Assembly: GCA_047967505.1 (NCBI GenBank)
Contig: CM106539.1
Length of the DNA: 64,000 nucleotides
Strand: one strand, 5' to 3'
DNA from: Dipteris shenzhenensis
Lineage: Eukaryota > Polypodiophyta > Polypodiopsida > Gleicheniales
Part shown: positions 63,101-64,000 of the stretch, piece after piece
How the letters are laid out: every line of letters begins with the position of its first letter
Position numbering within the stretch: the stretch's first letter is position 1
Notes under the pieces: model-generated
The model's input: only the letters and a program-made list of their open reading frames with translations
The model's database searches: none
Told to the model about the DNA's origin: nothing
Program-made: the position numbers and the translations under genes

Positions 63101-63999
63101 GTGGAGGATATCCAGGAGGAGTGCCTTCAAAGTGTCAATACTATCTTGGGGAAGGTAAAACCTGTAAAGGAGGATATCTGGGAGCTGAGAAAGTATTAAA
63201 ATGGCAGCGGAAGATGCAAACAAACTGGAATTATAGAGCCATACAGAGAACACTAGAGATAACAAAATGTGCCACAACTGATCTGCTGTAAATCAGCCCT
63301 TAAACCAGGGCAGCAACTGAAATACAAGATATCTTGAATAAGATAAGAAAACAGGAGCTGCAGGAGAGGCTGAACTGAAGCAGAGAAAAAGAGGGGACAC
63401 AAGAAAGCTGAAGCCTAAGAGCACGGAGGCAGGAGAAGCCTGAAACGAAGAGGCAGGGGCCTGGAGTGAAGAGGCTAGAGGAGCCTGAACTGAGGAGGCA
63501 AGAGCCTAGAGAAGAGGAGGCTGAAGGAGCCTGGAAGAGGCAGGAACCTTGGAACAAGGGAACTGTAGAGGCCTGAGCGAGGAGGCAAGAGCCCTGAAGA
63601 GGCAAGATCTGCTGCGGGAGTGTGGGCAGCCAACTGAGCAGCTGAGAGGGGGCTCTGAGGGGATGGTCAGGAGCAGGCTGTATGCTGGAGCCTTGAGGAG
63701 CTGCAAGAAGTGATAGAGGAAGTGAAGGGAAGGAGTCCCTTTTATAGGGCAGGCCAGGGGGGGAGTCGGCCAGTTTGCCTGGACCGACCAGCCTGGTCGG
63801 TCAGGCCAATTGGGCCGACCAGCTGGTCGGCCAGCCTACCCCCTCTGGCCCCCCTTGCTGCGTGGGGGCTGGTCGGCCAGCCACTCCTGGAGATGCATAT
63901 TCTCAACACCCCCTCTCAACTCCAGGGTGTGGCACAAGACCCAGAGAGCTGGTATGACGTTGGAGAAGGGGAGGAGAAACAGATTTGGTAAATATGTCG
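63101..63999 (-). repeat. Probable part of another LTR with TATA box and palindrome cluster
   Basis: On the minus strand TATAAAA at 63,746-63,740 begins a promoter-like unit. It is followed leftward by a transcribed-looking region made of irregular aggagcctgaa/gaggcaagagcc repeats on the plus strand (63,440-63,620). Upstream of the TATA lies a GC-rich set of palindromes (63,760-63,885). The boundaries were not found and the element extends to the window edge. It does not match the gypsy 3' LTR. Confidence 0.4.
63784..63882. promoter_or_regulatory. Cluster of CCGACC/GGTCGG palindromes upstream of a minus-strand TATA box
   Basis: Three palindromes occur in 99 bases: ccgaccag-c-ctggtcgg (63,784-63,800), ggccgaccagctggtcggcc (63,813-63,832, perfect 20 bp) and ggctggtcggccagcc (63,867-63,882, imperfect). 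They lie about 40-140 bases upstream of the TATA at 63,746. They could be protein-binding dyads in an LTR U3 region or secondary-structure repeats. This is sequence-only evidence. Confidence 0.5.
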
Positions 64000-64000
64000 G

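Noticed and set aside
1-64000. Bacterial defence system, CRISPR array, tRNA/rRNA gene or biosynthetic cluster
   Set aside because: I looked for repeat-spacer arrays, conserved tRNA boxes and operon-like gene rows and found none. The content is retrotransposon remnants and microsatellites.

Overview
This window looks like a gene-poor, repeat-saturated stretch of a large land-plant (streptophyte) nuclear genome. The reasons are plant-type Ty1/copia and Ty3/gypsy chromovirus remnants, several lineages of plant-type non-LTR (LINE) retrotransposons carrying zf-RVT tails, LTR elements primed by initiator tRNA-Met, spliceosomal exon remnants and abundant microsatellites. I see no bacterial, viral or organellar gene cluster, no rRNA or tRNA gene and no CRISPR. 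The species cannot be fixed from sequence alone. A non-seed plant such as a fern is possible but unproven.

Layout: 0-1.7 kb, copia pol 3' end. 1.8-6.7 kb, minus-strand exons of a UBA-domain host gene (copy 1), broken up by LINE fragments. 6.7-12.1 kb, a LINE of family B (B1) with poly-A and a 14-bp target duplication. 12.3-12.9 kb, copia LTR end with primer-binding site. 12.9-16.3 kb, LINE family C (C1). 16.8-19.6 kb, internally deleted B3. 19.6-22.3 kb, C and A fragments. 22.4-26.6 kb, C2 joined to a B fragment. 27.3-29.5 kb, C3 with an internal deletion. 29.9-32.6 kb, minus-strand 5' half of a B element (B5). 32.6-34.1 kb, A, B and gypsy scraps. 34.3-37.1 kb, the best LINE A (A6). 37.4-39.7 kb, a non-autonomous LTR element with complete ends. 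39.8-41.5 kb, a second copy of the UBA gene fragment. 42.0-47.0 kb, B2. 47.5-49.5 kb, nested B and C pieces. 49.7-52.0 kb, minus-strand C4. 52.0-53.8 kb, copia LTR/leader and gag. 53.9-56.8 kb, LINE tails. 57.8-62.9 kb, a decayed minus-strand gypsy chromovirus. 63.1-64.0 kb, part of another LTR with a TATA box and palindromes.

For working purposes I name three main LINE families. A (A1-A6) has an RT plus a zf-RVT tail, and its copies tend to sit beside TG/CA microsatellites. B (B1-B8) has a pyrimidine-rich 5' UTR, ORF1 with a CCHC knuckle, an APE-type endonuclease, RT and a C-terminal zf-RVT-like tail. C (C1-C5) has an L1-type coiled-coil ORF1, APE endonuclease, RT with YADD, and a C-terminal CCHC-like finger. 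Nearly every element is frameshifted or truncated. No complete autonomous element and no certain intact host gene is present.

The observations most worth a second look are: the duplicated UBA-gene exon sets with conserved splice sites; LINE A copies whose target duplications are themselves TG repeats; several LINE copies with clean internal deletions or inter-family junctions; and the complete-ended non-coding LTR element. I did not find a convincing new functional system. The window reads as a nested retrotransposon graveyard.
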